NCBI GenBank assembly: GCA_009746045.1
Contig: RPFO01000256.1
Coordinates: 2,436,943 to 2,500,942 of the forward strand
Length of the DNA: 64,000 bases
Reading direction: 5' to 3'
Source: Mesostigma viride
Taxonomy: Eukaryota; Streptophyta; Mesostigmatophyceae; Mesostigmatales; Mesostigmataceae
Both the position numbers and the translations under genes were made by a program. Shown here in pieces: positions 50,946 through 62,849 of this stretch. Below the pieces are notes generated by a model. It ran no database searches. It saw nothing but the letters and a program-made list of their open reading frames with translations, and had not been told where the DNA came from. How positions within the stretch are numbered: position 1 is the first letter of the stretch; each line of letters opens with the position of its first letter.

Positions 50946-51905
50946 ACATCACGTGACCGTAATTAATTAATCTTAACATGACACAGTTTAGGCGAATTCA
51001 ACTATTGGTAAAGGAATTAATTTGCTGTATTTTGCCTTTACAGCCCGCCTAATGTTACATGGCAACTCAGGATTTCAAAAGGCTAAGCATCCTGCACAGA
51101 TAAGTTACAAACTGCTGTTCACACTGCAGCCGTGCGCAACATTCAGCTGTGCACGAGCAGGGTGCCTCAAGTCTATTAGGAGCCCATGACGCAAAACCCT
51201 ACATGGGGTTTAGACTGCACCCCCTCCAGGCGATCTAAATTGCCTTTGAACTGGGGCCGTATACACTTGGGTGAGAAACTGGCAATGCAAACAGTCCAAC
51301 CCGTCATGCAACGTGCTTCAGCACTCAACGGTGACCTTGACAACGGAAATGGCAACTTGAAAGTTTTCCTGCCCCTAATGGGTGAAGGGCTACTGAAGAT
51401 GAGCACACTTGCGAATTGATGCACCGCTGCAGGATGCTTGCTGTACACATTGCAGCCATACCAGAGGGCCTCAAGCCGCAAACAAACGAGAGGGCGACAG
51501 CAGACACGTTTTTGACCGTAAGCATCTTCTGGCAGACGCCATGAATGATGCCAGAGCCCATCAACACAAGCGCATGGCAAGGCCGTGGTTGAGGGCAAAT
51601 GCTAGAGGCAGCCTGGCCCCAGGCATTAGGTTTCCTTCATTCCACGCCTTCCAAGAAATCGACCCGTCCTTACTGGGCGCCAGGATTGACCCCGCCAGAC
51701 AAGTATAAACTTATGTCCATCACACGCACGGCTGCGCATGCGACACCCTACTGTCGGCAGGCTCACGCATACGCCAGAAAGCAGCCGATGCGCAGAAGTG
51801 CGATGCAACCTGTTTTTAACCACTTGATCGTGACAGCGGCGGTGTGTCTCCTGACTGGCGACCTAGCTAGCACTGAAAGTGGTACACAACGTGCCTGCGC
51901 CCCTC
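50946..51905. other. Unassigned intergenic sequence
   Basis: No gene or repeat recognised. Open frames on both strands are short and motif-free. Confidence 0.45.
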
Positions 51906-51908
51906 AAC

Positions 51909-52030
<122 letters not shown>

Positions 52031-52438
52031 AGAGGGAGAGTTAGAGGGAGAGGGAGAGAGCCAACGCACGTTTTTCTCTTGTTGCGTCCCCACCAAGGAG
52101 GGGGGGGGGGTGTATGCTGTCGCCTGCCCCCCACAGCAAGGGGGCTCGCCTCAAAGTCCCCTCTCTTGCAGCCAATGGCAACGATGCCAGCCATCATGGT
52201 AGCACCCAAAAGATCCATTGGACACGGTCCACTTTCAACCACCCAAGGGACCCGAGGTAGTCCTGGGGATGCATGTACTTCCATCACGCGTGATGCATGG
52301 ACGTAATGCCATCACACGTGACGAATGCGAGTAACCACCTGGTATTGACCAGCCGATTGAGCAAAGATAGCCCTCGTAAAGGAGAACACCACATGCTCTC
52401 ATCACCCGCTGGCATGGAGCCAACTTGTCCCCCCCGCT

Positions 52439-55400
52439 TCACCACCCGATGGATCCCAGGTAGTCCTCGTACTGCTTGGAGGAGAGGCCCAGCGGCGCGC
52501 GCATGACGGCGTCCGGGATGCCAAAGCCGTCGCACAGCGTGCCGGCCACCGCGCGCAGCTCGTGGCAGAGCACCTCCACCTGCTTCACAATGGCCTGCGG
52601 TAGAGGGGAAAAGGGGACGTGGTGGTAAAGACACAAGCGATGTGGAGAACCAAAACACAACAGAGCAGACCATGAGCCAATTGTTCACGGAAAACAACAC
52701 CAGAACAACGGACTGGCCATGTTGGGCACCACAGGCTCCTGCCATACTACCTGCACAATAGCTCCTGGTGAGATTGCCCTCACCATGGCTTGGTTATGCC
52801 CATGCGTCCATGCGCCTCCACAGACCTTGGCCGCATTGGCCGCGGCGTGCTTCTGCCCCATATCTTGCAGTGGAAGAAAGCTTGGCCCCAACATACGTAC
52901 CGTGGCCAATGATCTATATACCGAGGCTCGGCTCACCTTGGCCTTGTTGGGGGCCACATACTCCTCGGTACGGAACGTGTCCATGTGAATCATCACGCAG
53001 TTGAGCCCGTAGAGCGAGCACAGCTTGTGCAGCACGCGGCGGCAGCCCTTGTCCTCGCACCTGCGGCCGTTGGGAAACACAAAAAGGTTCGATTTTAGTT
53101 TCATGCCGTGGGCATGCCGTGGTGTCGGATGCACTGGCATGTAGTGCTCTTGAACGTGAATGTCCATGGGGACAGGGTTCAGATGCGTCCACAGGGCCCG
53201 CAGCAGAAGCCAGATGGGTGACCAATGCCAGAAAACGGACGCAATGTGGGCAAGGGATGGATGTAGGGGGTAGCGATAGAGGGGGAAGGGAGGGGGAGGA
53301 GGACGTGAAGGGAAGGAAACTGCACTGCACTGCACGGAACTGCACATCTCACACACACACTCCTACACACACACTGCTGCACACAAAACAGGCGTCTATA
53401 TCTGCACACAACAGTGTACAGGCGCCCACCTCTGCACGGCGGCGGCGAACTGCTGCATGATGACCACGTCCACGTGCGCCCGCGCCGTGGAGATGAGGTG
53501 GTTGAGGCAGCGGTTCCACCCGTGGAAGGAGCCCAGGCGTTGTGTGTGCTTGCGCAGGCGCAGCGCCACCGTGTGAAGCAGCTTGGCCGTGCGGTACTGC
53601 GGGGGGGGGGGGGGGAAAGACCGGGGGCAGAGGCAGCCAAGGGGCGCAGCAACGCTTTCAGTACCATGGAAGTGAGGATGAGAGAGAACGCCCCCCTCCA
53701 GCAGCTTAGCCGTGAGGTACTTGGATGGGTGGCACATGCGAGGGATGGGGATGGGACAAAGTTTGGCCATTCATCCGGCTTGACCGTAAGGTACCATTAG
53801 GCAGAGAGGGAAGGGGGGGGGGGGGGGGGGGATGAAGATACGACACATACCCTATACCATAAGATACGACACATACATATAAGATATAACACATACATAT
53901 AAGATACGACACATACCCTATACCACACACGCACACGCCTTGAGCACGTGCAGCAAAAAGCCACTGCCCCCCAAACATCAACACATGAACTAGGGGTGCA
54001 TACACCGAGGCGTGAACCATGGGTAGATCAAGCCAGCGAATTCCTTGTGTGCTTGTGTGCTCTCGGGGGGGCGGAAGGGGGCGGGGGCGGGGGGAGGGGG
54101 AGGGATCGCAAAAGAGGGGTAGCAAGTATGGGTATGCCTGCCTACCTCGAGCGCTTGTTAGTAGCACGCGTGCACACGCCTTAGCCTACCTCGAGCGCGT
54201 GCAGCAAGAAGCCATGGTCGCGCAGGTGCTCCGACGACTCGCGGTGCGTCGCGATCGGGTTTGTCTCCGACAGGTACTGCCCCATGCGGTTGGTCAGGTA
54301 CTGCCACGTGAGCTGGGGGGGTGACAAGGCGTGAACCAACAACACACAATGAAGGAAATGAGCCAGGAACGCGCGCCACACGGTTGCTAATGTATTACCG
54401 TGGGAGCATGGGGGCAAGGGAGGGGAGGGAAGAGGCAAGATTTGACACACAGTACACAAGGAGATCCACAGGGAAACCAGAGGATCAAACAGAAAACAAA
54501 TGCACGTCATAGAAGAAATGGGAAACAATAGCAGCCCAGCTATAATTGTGACCATAGCGACCAGCTACGTTGCGGCCGTTGCAACCAAGTAACAGGCGAC
54601 CTTGTCTGCCGGTGAATGGGGTAAGGGAAGAGTCCCGGCAGAACAGAAAGTGGCCGGCCCTTTTCCTTTAACTTGGATTTTGAGTTGGGGGATTCCCCCC
54701 CCCCCCCCCCCCCCTTCCTCCTCTTGAATGTCGTCTGTCTCCCCCCCTTCACTCACCACGAGCGCGCCACTCTGGAAGGACCGCTTGTACTGCTTGAGCA
54801 GTTCGCCCGCGACCTGCGCAGGGGACAAGGGGGCAGGTGGCAGAGGAATCACGGGAGCCACAAGTGCAAAGGCCGCCGAATTAAAATACGCTCTTTTTTT
54901 AATGCAGTCTACGTGCGTTTAATTCATGTGCAAACAGGGTGGACTACAGACTGTCACCACATGGAGGGGCGCCTGCACAGCACAGCTATGGAATTTATCT
55001 TATCCAACCCTGTTCAAAACATAGGAAAAAGACAGCAGCTGCGAGGATGGGATTCCTACGCAGATAATTCTTGCCACTCCTACGCAGAAAATCGTGGAAG
55101 TACACCCGCAAGCTTGGTATTACGTACGTACGTACGTACGCTGCCAACGGCACGCATTTGATTCACCGTAGTACTATACATCATTTATTGCCATATGCAG
55201 GACTGTGTGGTCGCCCAGGTATGCTACTCACATACACCACAGCAGATACTGTCGCAGTTAGCACACAGCATATACTGGCACGGCGTACCTGCTGCAGCAG
55301 AACCGTGTTGTCGCCCTCAAACGTCTGGAAGATGTCTGCGCTCCAGCGCAGAGGAGGGACAAACGCGACAGGTGGCGGCACCAGCCAGCATTGCACATAC

Positions 55401-58400
55401 ACAGGCTTCCGTCAACAAAAGAAGAAGAAGAAGAAGAAGAAGAAGAAGAAGAAGAAGAAGAAGAAGAAGAAGAAGAAGAAGAAGAAGAAGAAGAGAGGAG
55501 GAGGAGGAGGAGGAGGAGGAGGAGGAGGAGGAGGAGGAGGAGGAGGAGGAGGAGGAGGAGGAGGAGGAGGAGGAGGAGGAGGAGGAGGAGGAGGAGGAGG
55601 AGGAGGAGGAGGAGGAGGAGGAGGAGGAGGAGGAGGAGGAGGAGGAGGAGGAGGAGGAGGAGGAGGAGGAGGAGGAGGAGGAGGAGAGAAGAAGGAGAAG
55701 AAGAAGAAGAAGAAGAAGAAGAAGAAGAAGAAGAAGAAGAAGAAGAAGAAGAAGAAGAAGAAGAAGAAGAAGAAGAAGAAGAAGAAGAAGAAGAAGAAGA
55801 AGAAGAAGAAGAAGAAGAAGAAGAAGAAGAAGAAGAAGAAGAAGAAGAAGAAGAAGAAGAAGAAGAAGAAGAAGAAGAAGAAGAAGAAGAAGAAGAAGAA
55901 GAAGAAGAAGAAGAAGAAGAAGAAGAAGAAGAAGAAGAAGAAGAAGAAGAAGAAGAAGAAGAAGAAGAAATGGGCATAAAGCATAGTTCCTGGCCGTTCA
56001 TTGGTAAAGCTGGACCAACCGGAATCCAACGCGCACACAAAGAAACCGATGACAAGCGCGGTCCCGGGTTAATGCCAAAGGATCCCTGGCGCTGTCAACT
56101 TCATGCTTGTGAATGTCCACACATAGTACTCGTACAGCTAAACAAAGGGTAACCGCCAACCGAGGAAATCATTGCGCACCTATTTTCTACACTTAACCCC
56201 CCCCCCCCCCCCCTCCGTGCCCCCCCCCCCCGCATAGATACAAGAGGTCGATCACGCACCGTGGTCATTGCGCATGGCCCCCAGCCGGTTGATGGACGCG
56301 TAGCCGTGCCCCCCCGTGGCCTCCCGGCACACGTTGAGCGCCGACGCCGTGTAGTTCGTGATCACCGCCTTGAGGCCCGCGCTGAGCGCGTGCACGTCCG
56401 CGACTAGCGTCTCGTCGTGCGACCGCTTCATCTCGCTGTAGCGGCCGACCAGGTACTCGGCCGCAAAGTGGTTGGCGTACGCGTTCGCCAGCATGGGCAT
56501 CAGCTTCAGCTGCTGCGATTGGTAGTCCTGCGCATGGGGGGGGGGAAGGAGGAATAGCATGAACAGGGGGAAGGTTAAGCTGCTGTAGTATGGTCGTCCT
56601 GTGCAAGCATGGGGGCAGCCAATTGGAACAAGAGTGGTTTGGGCGGTGGCAGGGCGAAGGCAAGGATGGGTGGAGAGGGGTTCAGCTGCTGCGAGGGGTA
56701 GTCCTGCGTGAGGGGAGGAGAAGAAAGAATCGCACAAAGAGCAGAAGAGGGGGCTCAGCGGCTGTGGTCCGTAGTCCTGGCCATGGCAAGGGATAAAAGC
56801 AGTTTGCCACAATGGGGGTCTCCATGTCTTCACGTTTTTATACATCCGTGCATTCAACATCGCCCCTGCCCCCGCCCCCGCCCCCGAGATAGCCCTCATC
56901 CTGTGGGCCATACCAGGATGGAGAGCGCCCAATGGACATGCTCTCAGCCACAACATGATGCAGTCGATGCCAGGATGTGTGCCAGCGCGCCCTCACGCCT
57001 CGCCATGCATGACGTGAGACAACTATGCATGTTCCAAACACATGCTACGGCTTCGCATGGCAGCCGCCCAAGCGTTGTAGTGACCAGTATAGTGACCAAT
57101 GGGTCTACAGTATACTATGGCTTCTCAAGGCAACCCCTAGCAGGGGTTGGATTATGTTAAGGGGTTGGATTAGGAAAATGTTGAAGACCACGTGACCGCG
57201 TCCACCGTCCGCACCAGGATGGGTATTTCCACGCCCTCCGTCGGCCCGAACTGGTGTCGATAGAGCGAATATCGGACTGCGATGGTGGTGGCCATCTTGA
57301 GTACCGAAACGGAGCCCTGCGCGAGGCCGACGCGGCCGCCCACCTGCACAAAAGACACACACATGGGCGAGGGATGGAAAAACATGCACACCCCGTGGGC
57401 GGGAGAGAAAAACAAGCGCAGGGAAACACACAGGTACATGTGAGAGGGCGTAGATGCACAGATGCATATGCGTTTGCACGCACTTTTGAGCTGCAAAAGT
57501 ACAAGCACGCCCACAAGCAAGGTCTACACAACGCAAGCACACACGTGCACGGGAGAGGGAGCAACACACACACATGGGAGAGGGAGCAACACACACACAC
57601 ACACATGGGCGAGGGAGCAACACACACACAACACATGCACGGGGAGGGCATCAACGAGGCACACGGCTCCACCTATCCCCCTATCCCACCGTCCTGGACC
57701 ATCGATCCCACCGTGGTCATTTCTTCTTCACGAACGAAACGAAAGGGCGACAAAGGGGACAGTGGGCGGGGGGGCAGCGGAGACGGGGAGCAGCGGAGAG
57801 GGGGGAACAGGGGCGAGAGGGGGAAACATGGGAGAGGGGGAGCGCAGGGGCAAAGACGAGGCAGCTAGTAGTCCTTTCCAGCTCGCCCGGCGTGGCGGCA
57901 ACAAGTGAGGGTTAAGGGGGAGCAGGCAAAATAGAGGAAGAGATGGGCGGAGAAACCAAAGGTACTTGTCTCTCCTCACCAGCTCGCCCAGTGTGGCCGC
58001 GAACCGCTTGCTTGCCGTGGGCAGGGGGCTCGAGTAGGTGCCGTCGGGCGCAACATCGCCAAAGCTGGGCAAGGGGGTGCATGTTGGGGGGGGCGGGGGG
58101 CAAGGGGCACCGCGTGGGTGAGCATAAGGTTGATGGTATTCGGGTTTGAGAAAGCGCCTCCAAAGCTGAGCAAGGGAGCAAGGGGCCACAGGGGGAGGGA
58201 ACGGGGGTCCAGAGACGAGGGGAGGGGGAAACCAACGACAAGAATTGAGTAACCAGGGAGCAACCATGGGGTGGCAGAGGGAGGATGCGCCGAGGAGCGA
58301 AAAAATGGGGAGGATGGATGGCAGAGGGAGGATGCGCAGAGGATAGACAGGCGAAGGGGAGCAAACAGGGGGCGGGGGACAGCAGAAACAAGTGGGGAGG

Positions 58401-59071
58401 ATGGGTCGCAGGAACAAGGGAGGGCGTGCCTAGGAAGAAAAGATAAAGGGAGCATGGCAGGGAGGCCACCCATGAAGGGAGGCGCGCAAGTATAAACCAC
58501 CACACGTGCGCCCGAAGCACACACCCCACATGTACACAAAGCACGCACGCACAAAATGCGCACATGCATACGAAAAGCACGCACACACACAAAGCACGCG
58601 AGCACAAGAAAAGCGCGCACGCGCGGCCACGCACCGGTTGAGCAGGTTCTCGCGCGGGACCCGCACGTGCGTGAACTTGAACGCGCCATTGTCGATGCCG
58701 TTCAGCCCCACCTTGTGCCCGCAGTCCCGGATCTCCACCCCGGGCGCGTTGTTCCCCTCGGCGTCGCGCAGAGGGACCAGGAATGCGTGCACGCCGTAGT
58801 TGACTGTCTCCAGCCCGTTCTCGACCGTGTGGCCCTTACCCCCGCTCCCATCGGGCGCGATGCGGGGGATGCGGAGCTGCGCAAACACGGTGGCCATGCG
58901 GCCGTGGAGCGCCCCGTTCCCGATCCACCTGGCGCGTCAAGCGCGATGGTGTGTGAGTGGTTGTGTGCGTGTGCGCGCGTGTGTGTTTGAGTGTGTGTTT
59001 GTGTGTGTGTTTGTGTGTGTGTTTGTGTGTGCGTTTGTGTTTGTGTTTGTGTTTGTGTTTGTGTTTGTGTT

Positions 59072-59103
<32 letters not shown>

Positions 59104-59443
59104 GTGTGCAAGCGGATGGGGGAAGAGTGAGATGAGAATGAGTGGGAATGGGATACACGCGCGCTATTTGCCGATCCACCTGGCATGGGATTTGCACGAG
59201 GTGGCAGTGGTCCAGGAAGCGGTGGTGGGGAGGGAGCATTGTCAGGCTGCAACATGCGCGTGCCATTGCCGTATTTGCAGTTGTGTCTTTTGCTGTTGCC
59301 GATCCACCTGGCCCGTGTGGGTGCAAGAAAGGGAGTCTATGGCCGGTGCGTGCGCAGGCTAGGGGGGGGGGGGGGGGGGGGGAATCTATGGCCGGCGCGT
59401 GAGCAGGCTATGTCATCCACCCGACAAATGCGCGCGCGCGCGC

Positions 59444-59493
<50 letters not shown>

Positions 59494-61994
59494 GTGGGCA
59501 GCTGGGTGGGCATGGGGGTGGGTGTGCGCATGGTCCACAGCCCAGCCCTGAAACAGCAACGTACGTCATGGCCATGTGTGTGATAGAAGCACGGGAGGAA
59601 CAGAGCCACCGCCGTAGAACACCCACCACTCGATCGCACCCCGAGCGGGGCCATGTGTTGCGCCACAGTTCTTACATGAAGAGGTGACCCGTCGAATAGA
59701 AGTAAGTCCCGCCCCCTCCCATACTTCCTTGACCATCCACCACTCGATCGCGCCTCGAGTTAAGCGCGTGAATGTCACACGCAAACCTTCCCAAATGAAC
59801 AACAGTCGGCCCCTCTCATCGTTCGTCTGACACCCACCATCCCTCCACCATCCCTGCACCAACAGCTGGGCGATTCCCCACCCACCACTTGATCGCGCCC
59901 GAGTTGGGTGTGTGGATGTCAAACTCCTGCGTCTCGGGGATGTAGGTCGCCTCCGTCTGGACACCCTGCACATTGGAGCCTGGGGGGGGGGGGAGAGAGA
60001 GGGGAGGGAGGGAGAGGTGCGCACGGTCGCGGACAGAGGTTGTAGTTCAAGCGAGGCTTGAGCGGGTACCGGGTTCTGGGCTTCGACCTTCGATTTCAGA
60101 AATGGCTGGAGCTTCACCAGAGAGCCTTGAAATGGGAAGGGATGGAACTTCAGATTTGAAGCGATGGCTTCACAGTCGACAGGGATGGAGCTTCGCAGCT
60201 GAAAGGGACGGGAATTTCAGAAACAAGACGAAGGGCTTCACGATTGACGACGAGAAGCCTTCACACTTACCTACCCAGATTGAAAGACCGTGTCCAGTGG
60301 GGCTAATACACATCCCTAGAGTAACGAGCCGCACAGTTGAAGGAGAGGAGCTTCACAGCAAGGGAATCGAATTTGGGTTAAGGCATGGGCTCAACAGTAA
60401 AAACTGAAAGGGTTTCACATAAGACAAAGATGGATGGCTTAGTAGTGTTCAGTAGGTCTATCACCGCCCCCCCACCCCCCCCATCATCTCCCACACGTTC
60501 CAGTATATCTCGAACATGTCCCAGAATATCTATTCACTAAATGAACACATTCCATTATAGTGAACACATTCCATTATAGTGAACACATTTCAGTATAGTG
60601 AACACATTCCAGTATAGTGAACACATTCCAGTGTAGGACGCACGTCGCACAGTGCATGGCGCTGTGTGTGCCTTGTGGCATGTGTATATCTATTTAATAA
60701 CATGGCATCGGTGGTACTTGGCATGGCGAACGAAACAGGCTGTAAGGACCCCTGCCTTATGAGTGCCACCTCTACTCCGCATAAATGCATGTGATAACTG
60801 TCAAACCTCCTGCCTCATTCTGAAGTCCTGATGCGGTGGCGTGGTGAAGAGTGCAATGGGCTCCTGCTCCGCTACTAGTTCTACCCAGGAAAAGGGGCAC
60901 ACGTGGGTGCCCGGTTGTTCGACGCAGTAAACAGTGCAACACGGGCATTTCAGGCTGAGGGGAAGCCATCACGCGCGGTTGTGGCAATCAACTGCCTGAA
61001 ACGCTTGGTGCAATGAATGGCATCAAATGGCTACAATCTCCACAACTGCGGTCGCCATTAGGAACAAGACACATGCAATTTTTTGCCACACGAGGCAGAT
61101 ATAACTAACTGCAGAAGCAAGGAGACTGATGGAACACTAATAAGCCGATGATTCGGGATCTAAGATCTCGGGCTGGTATCTAGCGGATGACGGATCGGTC
61201 ACGTGTGCCGTTGCAGGCAAAATCCCAGCTGCCGCAAGGACCTAAGGATAATCAGAATGATTATATAGATCGGGAACAAAATCTTCCTTCATAACGGGCC
61301 TGCCACTGACAAACACAGCAACTACTTACCGTGATCCAGCTCGGTCATGGCGAAGCACCCGGGCAGCCGAACCGCCCCGATATCCGCCAGATATTTGTCG
61401 TGATGACGCTTGGTCCCGAGGTTAACGACGCTGCCGCCCCATAGACTAAATTGCACCCCTGTCTTGATGGCGAGCGACATGTCGATATGGCCCAGTGCTC
61501 CTACAACCGCGAAATACCTGCAATCAAAAGAGAATTCCGCCGCGATGGGCCAGCTAAGGACTAATCAGGGGTGGGCAAAAACCGCCTAGATCTAGATGAC
61601 GAATTGAGACGAAGGTGAACTATGGCGACAATCAACTTTCAATTTGCTATACATTGATTGCTTACTTGGCCGGGTCTGTTCGCAAATACGTCAGCGGGTC
61701 GATGCCCGCGCCTATCAAGGCATAAATCTGGCGAAGAACAAGCTTCCTGTGCTCGTCCTTCGAAATCTCCACCGGGGTGGTAAGCGATGGATTGCCGACA
61801 AACACGTCAAACACCCTCTTCCGAACTTGCGCAACATCATGTGGGCCACTCATGTAGCGAGCCAAGGCAGCGCCATCTAACACGGCAATCCGCCCCGTAG
61901 AGCTGCACGGTTGCAGCGTGAGCTGTTCTTCAGTGGTTTCCTCATTGCCAATAACCCGCGCAAAATGCTGCATCCTCCGTGTAGCGCTCTCCAT
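52439..61994 (-). CDS. ACX2: Peroxisomal acyl-CoA oxidase, plant ACX2 type, 13 exons
   Basis: FAD enzyme that makes trans-2-enoyl-CoA and H2O2 in the first step of peroxisomal beta-oxidation. Exons: 61994-61666, 61517-61330, 59979-59886, 58928-58635, 58064-57980, 57343-57215, 56527-56260, 55335-55289, 54813-54757, 54312-54190, 53596-53430, 53060-52937, 52594-52439. All introns fit GT-AG. The exons sum to 2,061 bases, 686 residues plus stop, close to the family length. Motifs: [130 protein letters not shown] (catalytic Glu), [21 protein letters not shown]. It matches long-chain ACX2 rather than ACX1/3/4. The PTS2-like start (RMQHFARVI) lacks the usual His/Gln-Leu, and the C-terminus (GSIGW) is not PTS1. 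Confidence 0.95.
53810..53832. repeat. Poly-G tract in ACX2 intron 10
   Basis: A run of about 20 G in the 595-base intron between exons 10 and 11. Similar mononucleotide runs lie at 54,690-54,713 (C, intron 9), 56,199-56,232 (C, intron 7) and 59,361-59,382 (G, intron 3). Such runs are prone to length error, so exact counts are uncertain. Confidence 0.85.
55421..55968. repeat. 548-bp (GAA)n-(GGA)n-(GAA)n block in ACX2 intron 7
   Basis: Pure GAA (55,421-55,494), then GGA (55,496-55,684), then GAA (55,700-55,968), with only two short joins. It lies within the 924-base intron between exons 7 and 8. On the transcribed minus strand it is a 548-base polypyrimidine stretch of TTC and TCC. Long open frames here (poly-Lys, Arg, Glu, Gly, Ser, Leu, Phe, Pro) are artefacts. 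Confidence 0.98.
58980..59102. repeat. (TG)n/(TTTG)n microsatellite in ACX2 intron 3
   Basis: Blocks of GTGTGTGTTT and TTGTGT repeated without other sequence. It lies just beyond the exon 4 acceptor, which is at 58,929. Confidence 0.95.
59429..59490. repeat. (CG)n-(TG)n alternating tract in ACX2 intron 3
   Basis: About 15 CG dinucleotides followed by about 16 TG dinucleotides. Alternating purine-pyrimidine DNA of this kind can adopt Z-DNA. Confidence 0.95.
60537..60640. repeat. 20-bp tandem repeat in ACX2 intron 2
   Basis: Five copies of AGTGAACACATTCCAGTAT with CATTATAG or CAGTATAG variants. Preceding text (GTTCCAGTATATCTCGAACA) looks like older degenerate copies. Intron 2 (61,329-59,980) otherwise holds GGAGCTTCACAG-type degenerate repeats at 60,090-60,370. 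Confidence 0.9.
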
Positions 61995-62840
61995 TTTGCT
62001 TGCTAAATTCTCAGGGGGCACAGTACTTTCGTGATTTTTTCACTGCGACGCAATTCAGCTCAGATTGTAATCTCATCCATACCTAAATCATGCCGACTTT
62101 ATGCCCGGACTTGTGAAATTGCCGACGCAAACCTGCACGTGCCGCGTCAGCTCCACACGGGCGGGGCTGGGGAATGACGCAGGTTTGCAATCCACGTCAG
62201 CGAGCGCCTCCAATTCTAGTCGCCGACACGGATTTTCGTGCGCCCCGCATTCACCCAGCGCGCCCGGTGCACGCTGCACGCGCCCCGATTTTTCTGAACG
62301 CGGCCACTGGGAGTGGGCACTGAGATGCTCACCAGTCACCATCGTATTGTAGCGTGACGCGTGGCCAAATCCCGCGAGTTGTATACATCCTCTCTGCTGC
62401 TCTTCGCGGGATCCAACGATCCAACTGACTGACTGTGGGCGTTCCTACGGCACGTATACAACGTGTACGAGCGCACGTCTATAGTGTGTACGAGCGTACT
62501 TTACTTGTCGACTGACGACCTACGGACCTAGTCGAGCCCTGGTCGAGCCGAAATTTTGCCTGGGCATGCCACGGCACACGGGCCACCTGTCTTGTGTCAA
62601 CTGTCGATTGTGTGTCTCTTTCCAGGCGATTTGATTCCTGAGTTGCCGGCCGCCTGCGGCTATGGCGGTGTTTGCCGTAAACTGATCATTCCTGAGCCGA
62701 GCTGTACCGTTCGCGGGTGAGCGCAGGCTCCTTCTGCACTACAGCGGATGAAATATAAAATAACGCCCGAGCTGTCTACGCATGCTTTACATAGTTTGTG
62801 CGATGCAATCATGAGCATACGGAAGGCAGAGTGGGCATCC
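61995..62840. other. Region upstream of ACX2 (5' UTR and promoter expected)
   Basis: It contains short CG-rich stretches and a repeated ACGTATACAACGTGTACGAGCG-like word in two halves near 62,452-62,510 (CGTGTACGAGCG and GTGTACGAGCG). No TATA element or divergent gene can be assigned. Confidence 0.4.
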
Positions 62841-62849
62841 GGCCGATAC

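Noticed and set aside
53179-53667. Ser/Pro-rich frames across ACX2 exons 11-12 and introns
   Set aside because: Antisense or off-frame readings over verified exons and C-rich introns.
55071-56152. Frames of 200-300 codons encoding poly-Lys, Arg, Glu, Gly, Ser, Leu, Phe and Pro
   Set aside because: All are the six readings of the GAA/GGA block inside an ACX2 intron.
59882-59885. Alternative exon 3 donors in the GGTGGGTGGGG run
   Set aside because: Only the donor after 59,886 joins to exon 4 as Lys-Trp-Trp-Ile and keeps the total at 687 codons; the others lose a conserved Trp or shift frame.
61666-62021. ACX2 start nine codons further upstream
   Set aside because: That codon is GTG; the first ATG (61,994) gives MESATRRMQ, which aligns with plant ACX2 starts.
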